In this document: positions 1 through 6,974 of the stretch, one piece after another
Numbering within the stretch: the first letter of the stretch is position 1
Layout: each line of letters opens with the position of its first letter
From: a virus
Strand: one strand, 5' to 3'
IMG/VR virus record: IMGVR_UViG_3300015371_000110
Coordinates: 1 to 33,579 of that record
DNA length: 33,579 nt
Program-made: the position numbers and the translations under genes
Notes under the pieces: generated by a model
The model's input: the letters and a program-made list of their open reading frames with translations, nothing else
The model's database searches: none
Told to the model about the DNA's origin: nothing

Positions 1-81
1 CCCCAGAAGCGACGAAGGCCCGGAGGGTATCCAACCCCCCAGGCCAAACGGCTTGGACGCTCCTACGGGCCCTAGGGCCCT

Positions 82-408
82 CTAGCGGCGCATGGCTGTT
101 TGCAGCACGTGCCCGGCGAGCTGAAGCCGTCCCTCCAGCTCTGCGTCATCCTCGGCCTGCACCTGCGCCTTGGCCGAGCGCGGAACCACCACGCCAGGCC
201 GCGGCATGTGATGCGGGTGCAAGCCGACCTTCATCAGGAACAGCTCCCACAGCAGCGGCGGCATCGGCTCGAGCGAGCGCTCCCACCTGCCCCACTGCCT
301 GTAGCCCTCGAGGCCGATGAGCTGCGCTGCCTGGGACTGCGTGAGGCCGGCATGGTGGCGCGCCAGCTCGATGAGGGCCGGGTGTGGGTCCAGCTCCAGG
401 CTACGCAT
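82..408 (-). CDS. HTH (XRE-like) DNA-binding protein, copy 1
   Basis: This is a 108-residue protein. Residues about 15-60 form a short helix-turn-helix: an AGLTQSQAAQLIGLE recognition-type segment, then a W-x-R-W-E-R turn and the signature WELFLMK-x-G-x-HP. The next gene (401-610) has the same signature and order, so the two are tandem paralogues that overlap by 8 nt. The C-terminal 35 residues are charged and have no counterpart in the paralogue. The family fold is known for small transcriptional regulators; which operator it binds is inference, and the TAAGC dyads at 1260-1294 are the nearest candidates. The gene ends beside the palindrome GGGCCCTAGGGCCC (67-80). Confidence 0.75.
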   Translation of the reverse strand: MRSLELDPHPALIELARHHAGLTQSQAAQLIGLEGYRQWGRWERSLEPMPPLLWELFLMKVGLHPHHMPRPGVVVPRSAKAQVQAEDDAELEGRLQLAGHVLQTAMRR

Positions 409-610
409 GGCAGGCCTCCTTGGGCCCGTACTCCGGGTGCTGCCCGGTCTTGATCAGGAACAGCTCCCACGCGGCCGGCGCCATTGCCGAGACACCGCGC
501 TCGTACTTGGACCAGTTCATCGGATGCACGCCCACCAGCTCGGCAGCTTGCGGCTGACTGAGCCTGGCGATCGCGCGCGCGGCCTTGATGGTCTCAGCGG
601 TCGGAGTCAT
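401..610 (-). CDS. HTH (XRE-like) DNA-binding protein, copy 2
   Basis: This 69-residue protein is almost entirely a helix-turn-helix: ARLSQPQAAELVGVH, then W-S-K-Y-E-R, then WELFLIKTGQHP. It is the shorter paralogue of the 82-408 product. Its ATG overlaps the stop of the upstream membrane-protein gene (ATGA at 607-610), so translation of the leftward operon is coupled. It is probably a transcription regulator that may bind as a dimer. The target is not shown by the sequence. Confidence 0.75.
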   Translation of the reverse strand: MTPTAETIKAARAIARLSQPQAAELVGVHPMNWSKYERGVSAMAPAAWELFLIKTGQHPEYGPKEACHA

Positions 611-723
611 TGCGCAAGCCCCAGCACGATGAGGCCAGCGCCAAGCGCGCCGGCGACGATGGGGCCGAAGAACCAGCCCACGATGGCCAGGATGATGATG
701 AAGACGACGATGTAGGAGTCCAT
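607..723 (-). CDS. Small single-span membrane protein (38 aa)
   Basis: The ATG at 723 gives a 38-residue protein that is one long hydrophobic stretch (IVVFIIILAIVGWFFG, then a Gly/Ala/Leu-rich second half), so it spans the membrane once or forms a tight hairpin. A longer in-frame extension upstream overlaps the gene at 731-910 and is Arg/Ser-rich, which looks like a wrong-frame shadow, so the internal start is preferred. It lies in a tight leftward operon. Function is unknown; small hydrophobic proteins of this kind in phages can be superinfection-exclusion or lysis-timing factors, but nothing here decides that. Confidence 0.6.
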   Translation of the reverse strand: MDSYIVVFIIILAIVGWFFGPIVAGALGAGLIVLGLAQ

Positions 724-730
724 GGTGTTC

Positions 731-910
731 TCACTTCTGGAAGGCAGCTTCGCCAACCCGGTTGCCGTTGATGTCGCGCAGCGGGAACTTGTAGAGCGTC
801 TCATCGGCTTCGATCCGATCGGCCACTTCGCGCAGGATGCGAGCAACCTCCGCGTTGAGGTCCTCATCGAAGGCAGCGTTGTTGCAGTTGAGTTCTAGGG
901 TGAAGTTCAT
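731..910 (-). CDS. Hypothetical small protein (59 aa)
   Basis: This short leftward reading frame starts at the ATG at 908-910 and stops at 731-733. It encodes 59 residues beginning MNFTLELNCNNAAFDEDLNA, and the middle is an acidic/basic amphipathic helix (EVARILREVADRIEAD). Its N-terminus resembles that of the next upstream gene (MNITYTIELAD), so the two may share a fold or have arisen by duplication. The composition is protein-like and it fits the spacing of the operon. No function is recognised. Confidence 0.6.
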   Translation of the reverse strand: MNFTLELNCNNAAFDEDLNAEVARILREVADRIEADETLYKFPLRDINGNRVGEAAFQK

Positions 911-944
911 TGGTTGTCTCGGTGAGGGCCCGAAGGCCCGGTGA

Positions 945-1196
945 TCAGAAAGGGATGTCGTCGAAGCAGTTGACGTTGTGGAAGGCCCAGTAGTGGGCGT
1001 CGTGCAGGCGCAGGGGATCGAAGAAGCACTCGCCGTGCTTGATCACGAAGGCTTCGTTGCCCTTGATCTGGTCGAGCCGATCAGCCAGCTTGCGAGCCAG
1101 GGCTTGGGTCAGGTAGTGGTAGCCACCGTTGGCCGGGGTGCTGCTGATCCTGCCGTCGAAGCAGTCAGCGAGTTCGATGGTGTAGGTGATGTTCAT
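945..1196 (-). CDS. Hypothetical protein (83 aa), first gene of leftmost operon
   Basis: This 83-residue protein is preceded by a good AAGGAA ribosome-binding site and is the first gene downstream of the control region at 1197-1700. It begins MNITYTIELADCF, has a central helix (LARKLADRLDQIKGN) and ends in an aromatic/His-rich tail (HDAHYWAFHNVNCFDD). The initial MN-x-T pattern is shared with the 59-aa product downstream. No domain is recognised. Expression is presumably controlled through the TAAGC dyads about 65 bp upstream. Confidence 0.7.
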   Translation of the reverse strand: MNITYTIELADCFDGRISSTPANGGYHYLTQALARKLADRLDQIKGNEAFVIKHGECFFDPLRLHDAHYWAFHNVNCFDDIPF

Positions 1197-1257
1197 AATC
1201 GCTTTCCTTGGTGAGTCGTTTCGTGGCTGAACTCCTGTTCAACCCAACAGACTCAAG

Positions 1258-1303
1258 CATAAGCGATCTGCTTAGTGCATAAGCGATCCACTTAGGCAGT
1301 AAG
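1258..1303. promoter_or_regulatory. Paired dyad operators TAAGCGATCNNCTTA
   Basis: TAAGCGATCTGCTTA (1260-1274, arms TAAGC/GCTTA) and TAAGCGATCCACTTA (1280-1294) are spaced exactly 20 bp apart. Each carries the direct repeat GCATAAGCGATC (1258-1269 and 1278-1289). A third half-site pair, CTTA then TAAG, spans 1291-1303. Two helical turns between centres is typical of cooperative repressor binding. They sit upstream of the leftward small-gene operon. The binding protein is not identified. Confidence 0.6.
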
Positions 1304-1474
1304 TCTCGAAACCCTCGAATGAATGTCGCAAGCGTTGCCCAGAAGCTGCAGTTGAACCTGCAGTAGGCATTTGCGTTAAATATGACCAATTTGCCCTCAA
1401 AGCCAATGGAATCAACGACTTACGAGGCTTCTGTTACAGGCGTCGCGCTCCCCCGCAGAGAGAGCAAGGACCGA
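1304..1474. other. Non-coding part of the int/leftward divergent region
   Basis: No convincing gene is seen here. A 77-residue frame over 1382-1615 has a gene-unlike composition and runs through the phased decamers. The stretch holds one palindromic feature, CTGCAG-TTGAAC-CTGCAG (1346-1363), next to an A/T-richer segment (1364-1390) that could hold a promoter. Confidence 0.4.
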
Positions 1475-1524
1475 TCACGAAGATTCATCAGGCGTCACCA
1501 GCTTTCACGACGTGTCAAAAACCC
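1475..1524. promoter_or_regulatory. Phased TCA decamer cluster 1 (upstream of int)
   Basis: Five consecutive 10-nt units begin with TCA at 1475, 1485, 1495, 1505 and 1515 with exact 10-bp spacing: TCACGAAGAT, TCATCAGGCG, TCACCAGCTT, TCACGACGTG, TCAAAAACCC. The TCACGACGTG unit recurs word for word at 7662 in the early promoter region. One repeat per helical turn puts every site on the same face of the DNA. Confidence 0.55.
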
Positions 1525-1569
1525 TAGGTGTGACAAGCACTTAGCGGTGCCTCCATCACTTTTCTTTGA

Positions 1570-1629
1570 TCACGATTCATCACGATGGATCACGCGAAGT
1601 CATGTCCTGTCATGAACGGTCAAGGGATC
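1570..1629. promoter_or_regulatory. Phased TCA decamer cluster 2 (upstream of int)
   Basis: Six consecutive decamers start at 1570, 1580, 1590, 1600, 1610 and 1620 without any gap: TCACGATTCA, TCACGATGGA, TCACGCGAAG, TCATGTCCTG, TCATGAACGG, TCAAGGGATC. The first five fit TCAYG. The cluster ends about 72 bp before the int start codon, so a bound protein could repress or activate int, or act in the intasome as an arm-site or accessory array. The cluster lies half a helical turn out of phase with cluster 1. Confidence 0.6.
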
Positions 1630-1701
1630 TTGCAGTACAGGCTGCAGTACGGCCAAATCGAGCCTTCTCATACAAAACACCGGCAACGAAGGACAAACGA
1701 A

Positions 1702-3090
1702 ATGGCTGCACCGAAGTTCAAAGCGCTCAACGATTCTGCGCTCAAAGCCTACTCGATGGCGAGCGACAAGGAGCTGGTCAACCTGGTCGACGGCGAAGGC
1801 CTCGACCTCCAGTTCAAGCGCGTCAAGCGCGGCGACAAGCCGGTGATCACCAGGACCTGGCGCTTCACCTACACCCGGCCGATCAGCTCGCCCAAAGCCG
1901 GCCTGCGCACCACGCTGATCCTCGGCAGCTATCCCGAGCTGGGCCTGGGCGCGGCACGCACTGCTGCCACTGAGCTGCGCGGGCTGGTGCAGCGCAACGT
2001 CGACCCTTCGATCGTGCGTGAGCAGGGCAAGGCCAAGGAGGCCGCGGTGCGTGAGGACAAGGAGCGCTCAGAGAACGGCCTGCCGCTGCGTGGCAGCTTC
2101 AAGGAGGCCGCGCTCGAGTACCACGCAGATCGCATGATCCCCGGCACCAAGACCACCTGGTCGGTCCAGTACGGCAAGACGTGGCTGCAGCGCGCCAGGG
2201 ACTACCTGTTCCCCACGATCGGTGACAAGAAGCTCGAGGACCTGACGGTGGCTGACATCGTGGCCTGCTTCAAGCCGCTCGAGGCGTCACAGAACTTTGA
2301 GACCGCGACCTGTGTCCGCGAGGGAGCGCAGCAGGTGCTGGACTTCGCGATCTCCCACGAGAAGCTCGACCGCAATGTCGCGCGCGATGCCAAGCCGCGT
2401 GCCAAGACCCACACACCCGAGCACCATCCGCAGATCCACGATCCGAAGCAGCTCGGCCAGCTCTACCGTGAGCTGATGGACCCGGTGAAGAGCGGCAGGT
2501 ACGGCACCCGCGCCAACGAACTGGCACAGGCTGCGTGTCAGATGCAGGTCCTGTTGTGGCAGCGCCCGTCGATGATCACCGGCATGCAGTGGAGCGAGAT
2601 CGACCTCGAGCACGAGACCGGCCCGCGCTGGACCATCCCCGCGAAGCGCATGAAGCTCGACCAGGACCGCAAGGGCCAGGGCGACAAGTACAACCACGTG
2701 GTGCCGCTGCCGAAGAAGGCCATCGAGATCCTCGAGCGCATGCGCGAGATCAATGGCCACCGCGAGCACGTGTTCGCCGTGCTGCCTTCGAAAGATGTGC
2801 CGATGGCCAACGAGACCATGATCAAGCCGCTGCGCGAGCTGGGCTGGGGCAAGGAGGAGATCAATGGCCACGGCTTCCGCGGCACCGCGCAGACTATGTG
2901 CCTCGAGCGTCTCGGCATTGCCCTGCAGACCACCGAGTGCCATCTGGCGCACGTGCCTCCCGGCCTGGGCCGCACCTACAACAATGCCGAGTTCGTTGAC
3001 CAGCGCCGCGCGATGCTCGAGCAGTGGGTGGCCTACGTCGAGCGCCAGGCCTTCGGTGCCGAGGTGGTGCAGCTCAAGCGTGCCGCGTAA
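1702..3090 (+). CDS. int: Tyrosine-recombinase integrase (P4/DUF4102 type)
   Basis: The enzyme catalyses site-specific integration and, with an excisionase, excision of the phage genome. The start chosen is the ATG at 1702 behind AAGGA (1689-1693); it gives 462 residues, normal for P4-type integrases, whereas the longer frame adds 39 residues that cover the decamer array. Residues about 5-100 match the N-terminal DUF4102 arm-binding domain (LVDGEGLDLQF, TTLILGSYPELGLGAAR). The catalytic core shows R288 (in WQRPSMITGMQWSEIDLE), the H-x-x-R box HGFR (390-393), H417 (in CHLAHV) and nucleophile Y426 (TYNNAEF). It faces the AlpA-like gene across a 29-bp gap. No att site could be identified by eye. 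Confidence 0.95.
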   Translation: MAAPKFKALNDSALKAYSMASDKELVNLVDGEGLDLQFKRVKRGDKPVITRTWRFTYTRPISSPKAGLRTTLILGSYPELGLGAARTAATELRGLVQRNVDPSIVREQGKAKEAAVREDKERSENGLPLRGSFKEAALEYHADRMIPGTKTTWSVQYGKTWLQRARDYLFPTIGDKKLEDLTVADIVACFKPLEASQNFETATCVREGAQQVLDFAISHEKLDRNVARDAKPRAKTHTPEHHPQIHDPKQLGQLYRELMDPVKSGRYGTRANELAQAACQMQVLLWQRPSMITGMQWSEIDLEHETGPRWTIPAKRMKLDQDRKGQGDKYNHVVPLPKKAIEILERMREINGHREHVFAVLPSKDVPMANETMIKPLRELGWGKEEINGHGFRGTAQTMCLERLGIALQTTECHLAHVPPGLGRTYNNAEFVDQRRAMLEQWVAYVERQAFGAEVVQLKRAA

Positions 3091-3097
3091 AAGCAGA

Positions 3098-3119
3098 AGG
3101 GCCCGGTTGGGCCATTTGA
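3098..3119. terminator. Weak bidirectional hairpin between convergent genes
   Basis: A 5-bp stem GGCCC-ggtt-GGGCC (3100-3113) lies exactly between the stop codons of int and of the convergent AlpA-like gene. There is only a short ATTT after it on the plus strand, and CTTCTGCTTTT on the minus strand. Position supports termination; strength is doubtful. Confidence 0.4.
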
Positions 3120-3362
3120 TCAATTGCCTCCTTGGCCGGCGCGCATCTTGTAGAGCGCCTCGAGCACCTGCTCGGCACGCCACCGCAGACCTCTCAAGCC
3201 CCAGGGGATGGGTGCCTCGAGGATGCCCTTGGTGATCAGCTTCTTGATGCTGTTGTGCGAGCGGATGTTGAGCTTGGCCTTCACAAACTTGATGTCCACA
3301 AGCTGCTTCAGGTCGGCCGGCCAATCCAGGTTGTCATCGTCATTTGTCGGTTCGCTAGACAT
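3120..3362 (-). CDS. AlpA/excisionase-like small DNA-binding protein
   Basis: The ATG at 3362 follows a very strong ribosome-binding site (AGGAGGTG) and gives 80 residues; the longer frame is therefore rejected. After an acidic N-terminus (EPTNDDDNLDW), residues about 18-75 form a winged-helix-like core: VDIKFVKAKLNIRSHNSIKK, then LITKGILEAPIPWG and LRWRAEQVLEALYKM. This matches the order of AlpA/MerR-type excisionases (recognition helix, K-x-G wing, W-R-E-x-x-V-x-x-x final helix). Its place at the end of the leftward operon and next to int suggests it is the Xis partner, in the way lambda xis sits near int. That role is inferred. Confidence 0.7.
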   Translation of the reverse strand: MSSEPTNDDDNLDWPADLKQLVDIKFVKAKLNIRSHNSIKKLITKGILEAPIPWGLRGLRWRAEQVLEALYKMRAGQGGN

Positions 3363-3439
3363 AGCGGACACCTCCTCAGAATGAGGTGCGTGTTCGCACT
3401 CTTGTACATGCACATCTAAGCGTCTTCCCATTGCTCGGC

Positions 3440-3694
3440 TCACATCCACAAATATTCGACCTGCACCCAGTTGAGGCTACCCAGCTCCAGCCCTAGTCGA
3501 TACCCTTCGACCGCTTGCTGCTGAAGCTCGAAGCGATGACCACGCTTGTTGCCATCGGCCTGGTAGTCGATCGACGTGTACTCAAAGGCCTGCGTGTAGT
3601 TGGCCAGTGCTTCGCCTGGCAGCAGACCGGCACGCACGACCCACTGGGCCTTCAGCCCAATCAGGCACCCAGGTTCCTCAGTGTTGCGTGTCAT
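3440..3694 (-). CDS. Hypothetical protein (84 aa)
   Basis: The ATG at 3694 overlaps the end of the upstream gene by 17 nt and is preceded by GGAGCAGG, which implies translational coupling. The 84-residue product (LIGLKAQWVVRAGLLPGEAL, YTSIDYQADGNKRGHRFELQ, ending QVEYLWM) is compact, with mixed beta/alpha character and no cysteine pairs or membrane segment. It is not recognised. The longer frame would start inside the neighbouring gene and is Pro/Arg/Ser-rich, so it was not used. Confidence 0.65.
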   Translation of the reverse strand: MTRNTEEPGCLIGLKAQWVVRAGLLPGEALANYTQAFEYTSIDYQADGNKRGHRFELQQQAVEGYRLGLELGSLNWVQVEYLWM

Positions 3695-4910
3695 GGTCCT
3701 GCTCCATGTACAAGAGGTTGATGGCTTGCGCGATCGCGGCCGAGGTGGGAGCGTAGGCACGCACCACCCGATGGGCCTCCTTGTTCACACGCACCGCAAC
3801 CTCGGGTGAGATCTTGCCGCTCAGGACCACCACGTCCCGGTAGCTGCCGAACTCGCGCGAGCCTGGCGTCACGAACCGGATGTCGGGGTGTGCGTCGAGG
3901 GTGCCGTTCAGAAAGCGCAGCATCTCATCCTGCTGCTGACCCTTCAGGCCCACCACGTCGATCTGCAATCGCCTCTCACCGTTCGCCAAGGTCTGTGCCT
4001 TGGCCACGGCTTTTGGGGGCGTTAGCGGCCCTCCTAGCGCTTCCTCGAGGCTGGCCACAGATTGCTTGCGCACGTCGTCCATCAGCGCGCCCAGGCGCTG
4101 CTTGAAGATCGTGTCGACCTCCGAGCTGAACTCATGCAGCGTCTGCGCCACGGCACGCGCGAGGATGGAGCTGATGCGCTCCGCGAGCGGCTGTGAAGTG
4201 GGGACTTCGGCCGGCAGCGCCGGCGAACCATCGTCGTCCTTGGGCTCGACTAGGTCGGGAATCGCCGGTGCGGGGGGCCCGGCCGAAGTCTCCTGCTCTG
4301 GACCATCCCCTAGGAGGGTCCACATGTTGTCTGCGCCGCGGGCCAGGCCTTTGAGCAGCTCGCCCACCTTGGGCTTGCCGGCCTTCTCCAGGCTCACGTG
4401 CGATCGGCGCCGCTCAGGGGGCAGCACCTGCTCTTGCACGTCGATCACGATGCTGGCCAGGCGCCGACCATCACCGGCATCCTGACGTGCCTGCACTGCC
4501 CGCGCGACCAGGGCCCACTCGTGCGTGGTCCACATGACAGTCCGGCCGCGATAGTTGTCGACCGGCTTCAAGCTGATTGGTGGTGGTGCCGGCGTAGGTG
4601 CGGGCTGGCCCTGCTCCTCATCAGGCAGAAAGGACTGCTGGACATCCTCCAGCAAGCCACGCCAGAGTGCGAGCCGCTTCTCGCACTCGATCTCTTTGGT
4701 GCCGTAGGTGCCCTGCTTGATCGATCGCTCTTCACGCCATCGCGAGGGTGGGAGCACCTTGCGCTGGGCCTTGAGCATCAGTTCAACCCACTGCTCGCGT
4801 TGAGGGCTGCGGCCAGGCTCGAGGTGCTTGAGCTGAATCCATGCCATCAACCGATGCCACTCTGCGTTTGTCCAACGCACTGTCCTGTGGCCAGCTTTAT
4901 TCGTATTCAT
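3678..4910 (-). CDS. Large protein with two SANT/Myb-like repeats, probable DNA binder
   Basis: The protein has 410 residues. Two similar blocks begin with W and lie near residues 13-65 (VRWTNAEWHRLMAWIQ ... KVLPPSRWREERS) and about 123-175 (VMWTTHEWALVARAVQ ... QVLPPERRRSHVS). Each has the spaced tryptophans and the L-P-P-x-R-x-R end of a trihelical SANT/Myb-like domain. A Pro-rich linker separates them, and another Pro/acid-rich linker leads to a helical region (LAERISSILARAVAQTLHEF) and a C-terminal alpha/beta domain (RRLQIDVVGLKGQQQDEML). Known SANT/Myb repeats bind DNA; here that is inferred from pattern only. It is the largest candidate regulator in the leftward operon. The ATG follows GGAGCAG. 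Confidence 0.6.
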   Translation of the reverse strand: MNTNKAGHRTVRWTNAEWHRLMAWIQLKHLEPGRSPQREQWVELMLKAQRKVLPPSRWREERSIKQGTYGTKEIECEKRLALWRGLLEDVQQSFLPDEEQGQPAPTPAPPPISLKPVDNYRGRTVMWTTHEWALVARAVQARQDAGDGRRLASIVIDVQEQVLPPERRRSHVSLEKAGKPKVGELLKGLARGADNMWTLLGDGPEQETSAGPPAPAIPDLVEPKDDDGSPALPAEVPTSQPLAERISSILARAVAQTLHEFSSEVDTIFKQRLGALMDDVRKQSVASLEEALGGPLTPPKAVAKAQTLANGERRLQIDVVGLKGQQQDEMLRFLNGTLDAHPDIRFVTPGSREFGSYRDVVVLSGKISPEVAVRVNKEAHRVVRAYAPTSAAIAQAINLLYMEQDHDTQH

Positions 4911-4925
4911 TCGTACTGCTCCAAC

Positions 4926-5003
4926 TCAGTGCAGGCATCCCACTGCCCGCACGCGCGCGACATCCGCACGCTGTTTCTTGCCGAATTCGTATGTGTAGTG
5001 CAT
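4926..5003 (-). CDS. Possible 25-aa mini-protein
   Basis: The frame starts at the ATG at 5001-5003 behind GAGGTTCACC and encodes MHYTYEFGKKQRADVARVRA plus five residues, stopping 15 bp before the SANT-like gene. The basic composition is protein-like, but its length is too short for certainty. A competing 69-residue frame (4907-5116) overlaps it and shares ATGA with the downstream start. Only one of the two can be real, if either. Confidence 0.3.
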   Translation of the reverse strand: MHYTYEFGKKQRADVARVRAVGCLH

Positions 5004-5137
5004 GGTGAACCTCGGTTCAAGTGACCAGTTGTGACTCGTTGAATGGGCGCCACAGACATCAGATGTCCGAGGGCATGTGCAAATGACCAGTGGCAATTGG
5101 GTGGGAAGCGGTGCACATGGCGTCGCCCGTAAATGGG

Positions 5138-6091
5138 TCAGGAGCTGCCCTGCTCCGGTGCATCAGGGGGCTCGACTACTTCAGTTGGTGGATCCATCGA
5201 CTCGCCCTCTTCAGCCAGGCGCTTGTTGACCAGGCGCTTGCCGCGGGGTGAGTCCTTGTCCCTGGCCAAGGCATCCTTGACCGCGTTCACGGCGTCGCTT
5301 GCGCTGGGCTGTGCCGGTGCAGCCACGTCGAAGAACTGGTCGATGGTGCCGACCTGGTCGCGCAGCGAGAGCCAGATGCGCTTGAGGTGCAGGACCTGTG
5401 CCGGCGTGATCGCTTCGATCGAGCGCTGGTACTTCTTCTCCACCATCTCGCGCGTGACACCGAAGGGCTCGAAGCTCTGCAGCAGGCGCAAGATGTTGGC
5501 CGGGCTCACGTCGGCATGTGCGCGGTTGGTGACCTCGCACTGCTTGATGGCTGTGTCGAACACATCGCCGGGGATGACGCTCATCAGCACCGCGCGCTTG
5601 CGGCGCTGTCCCATGTTGGCCACCAGCTCATAGATGTCCCGCTCATCGGTGACACGCTTGCGGCCCTGCTTGGTGTCGCGCACGTGCTCGACGTGGAAGG
5701 TGCGGTAGTCATAGAAGCCGCTCTCGAGATCCCAGGCCTCGGCCTTGCACTCGGAGTAGCCATCGTGCCGGATCTCTTTGATGCCGCACATGATGTTGCC
5801 CCAGCGTCGAGCTGCAGCCTCGACCAGCTTGATGGAGGGACCGGTGATGGCGCTGCCACCGCGCGAGTACTCATACACGGCTTGCTCTGCCAGGCCTGGG
5901 CGCATGCAGTCGCCCTGGATCAGGTCCATGGCCTTGACCGGGTCGCGTGGATTGGCGCGTGCCATGAGCATCTGCGCCTGCACCTCGGCCACTGCACGCT
6001 GTGCCTCGCCGGCCAGGACCAGCGAGGTGGACTGTGCCGGGCTGGGTTCGTTAGGCTCGCGCTTGAAGGGGGACTCGACTAGTTCGTTCAC
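5138..6091 (-). CDS. Probable single-strand annealing recombinase partner
   Basis: The start chosen is GTG at 6091, overlapping the exonuclease stop (GTGA) and preceded by AAGGAG; it gives 317 residues. The core (about residues 45-195) holds conserved-looking blocks: GGSAITGPSIKLVEAAARRW, RTFHVEHVRDTKQGRKRVTD, ERDIYELVANMGQRRKRAVL and SVIPGDVFDTAIKQCEVT. They are familiar from a phage protein family encoded next to PD-(D/E)XK exonucleases. The pairing with a RecE-like nuclease in one operon is the classical exo/beta or RecE/RecT arrangement, so a single-strand annealing or mediator role is inferred. The C-terminus is acidic and Pro-rich (VVEPPDAPEQGSS), typical of a flexible protein-interaction tail. 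Confidence 0.65.
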   Translation of the reverse strand: MNELVESPFKREPNEPSPAQSTSLVLAGEAQRAVAEVQAQMLMARANPRDPVKAMDLIQGDCMRPGLAEQAVYEYSRGGSAITGPSIKLVEAAARRWGNIMCGIKEIRHDGYSECKAEAWDLESGFYDYRTFHVEHVRDTKQGRKRVTDERDIYELVANMGQRRKRAVLMSVIPGDVFDTAIKQCEVTNRAHADVSPANILRLLQSFEPFGVTREMVEKKYQRSIEAITPAQVLHLKRIWLSLRDQVGTIDQFFDVAAPAQPSASDAVNAVKDALARDKDSPRGKRLVNKRLAEEGESMDPPTEVVEPPDAPEQGSS

Positions 6092-6954
6092 GCTGTGATC
6101 TCCTTGAGCTTCCACGGTGGCAGGGACAGGATCTGGATGTCTTGCGGATAGCCTGGCCACTCATTGCGGTACTGGCAGCGCGCAGCGAGCTGGAGCGCGT
6201 CTTGGCACTCCTGCTGGCCACGCTCCATGGCCAGGTCATCGATCATGCAAGGGGTGGCTGCGAAGGGCCACGAGGACTCGACCACACCGAACACGAAGCC
6301 GACCACCTTGATGCCGGTCGCAGCCTCGAAGCCGCGCGAATACCACATCGCTTGCCGGTGGTAGTTGTAGTTCGCCACTGAGCGCTCGAAGGCACTGCGT
6401 GCGGCATTGCCTGATGTCTTCAGATCGAACAGCACCGCGGCAGGCTCTTCATCGGTGCCCACCATGTGCACCCAGTCGATGCGCGCCTTGCACAGGATCT
6501 TGACCTTGATGCCGTCGAGCGAGACCTCTTCGTGCCAGAAGCAGGACACCTCTGGCTTGCCATCGGCCAGCAGGTCAGCGATCAATGGCACTGAGCGCAC
6601 CGCAGCGGCCTGCTCAAAGGCCACCTCACGCTCGAGCTGCGTGATGACCTCGAGTCCCATGTCCTTGGCCTTGGCAGTGAAGGTCTTCCATTCCTTCGAG
6701 CGCTTGTCGACATCAGGACCGACCACGTAGCGCCTGGTCAGCTCATCAGGCTCGAGCACTGCGACGTGCGTCAGGGTGCCATTGAGCATCTGCGGTGAGG
6801 GCTCACGTGCATGCGCGCGTGCCTCCTCGGTGAAGGACAGCTTGTAGTGCCGGGGCGATCGCTCCATCAGGGTCGAGATGCCCGAGTTGCTCAAGGCCTC
6901 GATGGCGAAGTACTGCGCCGCGGGCATGCGTTCGATCAGTCCGAGGTGGGACAC
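6088..6954 (-). CDS. RecE/DUF3799-like PD-(D/E)XK exonuclease
   Basis: This is a 5'-3' double-strand exonuclease of the exonuclease VIII/RecE type that makes 3' tails for the annealing protein downstream. The start chosen is GTG at 6954 behind GGAGGTGACC (288 residues); the in-frame extension to 7101 overlaps another gene and lacks family features. Numbered from that start: the N-terminal LSNSGISTLMERSPRHY, H63 in GTLTHVAVLEPD, R158-x-D160 (KARIDWV), the catalytic D177-x-K179 (VLFDLKTSG) and Q201-x3-Y205 (RQAMWYSRG). That is the full PD-(D/E)XK set for this clan. The stop overlaps the GTG of the next gene. Confidence 0.85.
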   Translation of the reverse strand: MSHLGLIERMPAAQYFAIEALSNSGISTLMERSPRHYKLSFTEEARAHAREPSPQMLNGTLTHVAVLEPDELTRRYVVGPDVDKRSKEWKTFTAKAKDMGLEVITQLEREVAFEQAAAVRSVPLIADLLADGKPEVSCFWHEEVSLDGIKVKILCKARIDWVHMVGTDEEPAAVLFDLKTSGNAARSAFERSVANYNYHRQAMWYSRGFEAATGIKVVGFVFGVVESSWPFAATPCMIDDLAMERGQQECQDALQLAARCQYRNEWPGYPQDIQILSLPPWKLKEITA

Positions 6955-6974
6955 GGTCACCTCCAGCAGGTTGG

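Noticed and set aside
67-80. GGGCCCTAGGGCCC palindrome as terminator of the leftmost operon
   Set aside because: The palindrome is perfect but has no loop long enough for a stable hairpin and no T-run on the minus strand.
1-81. tRNA or att core at the left edge
   Set aside because: No cloverleaf could be drawn and no matching copy was seen elsewhere in the window.
1382-1615. 77-codon plus-strand frame before int
   Set aside because: It runs through the phased decamers, has Arg/Ser-rich random composition and no ribosome-binding site.
1585-1701. Longer integrase start
   Set aside because: The 39 extra residues translate the decamer array and lack a ribosome-binding site, while the ATG at 1702 has AAGGA at good distance.
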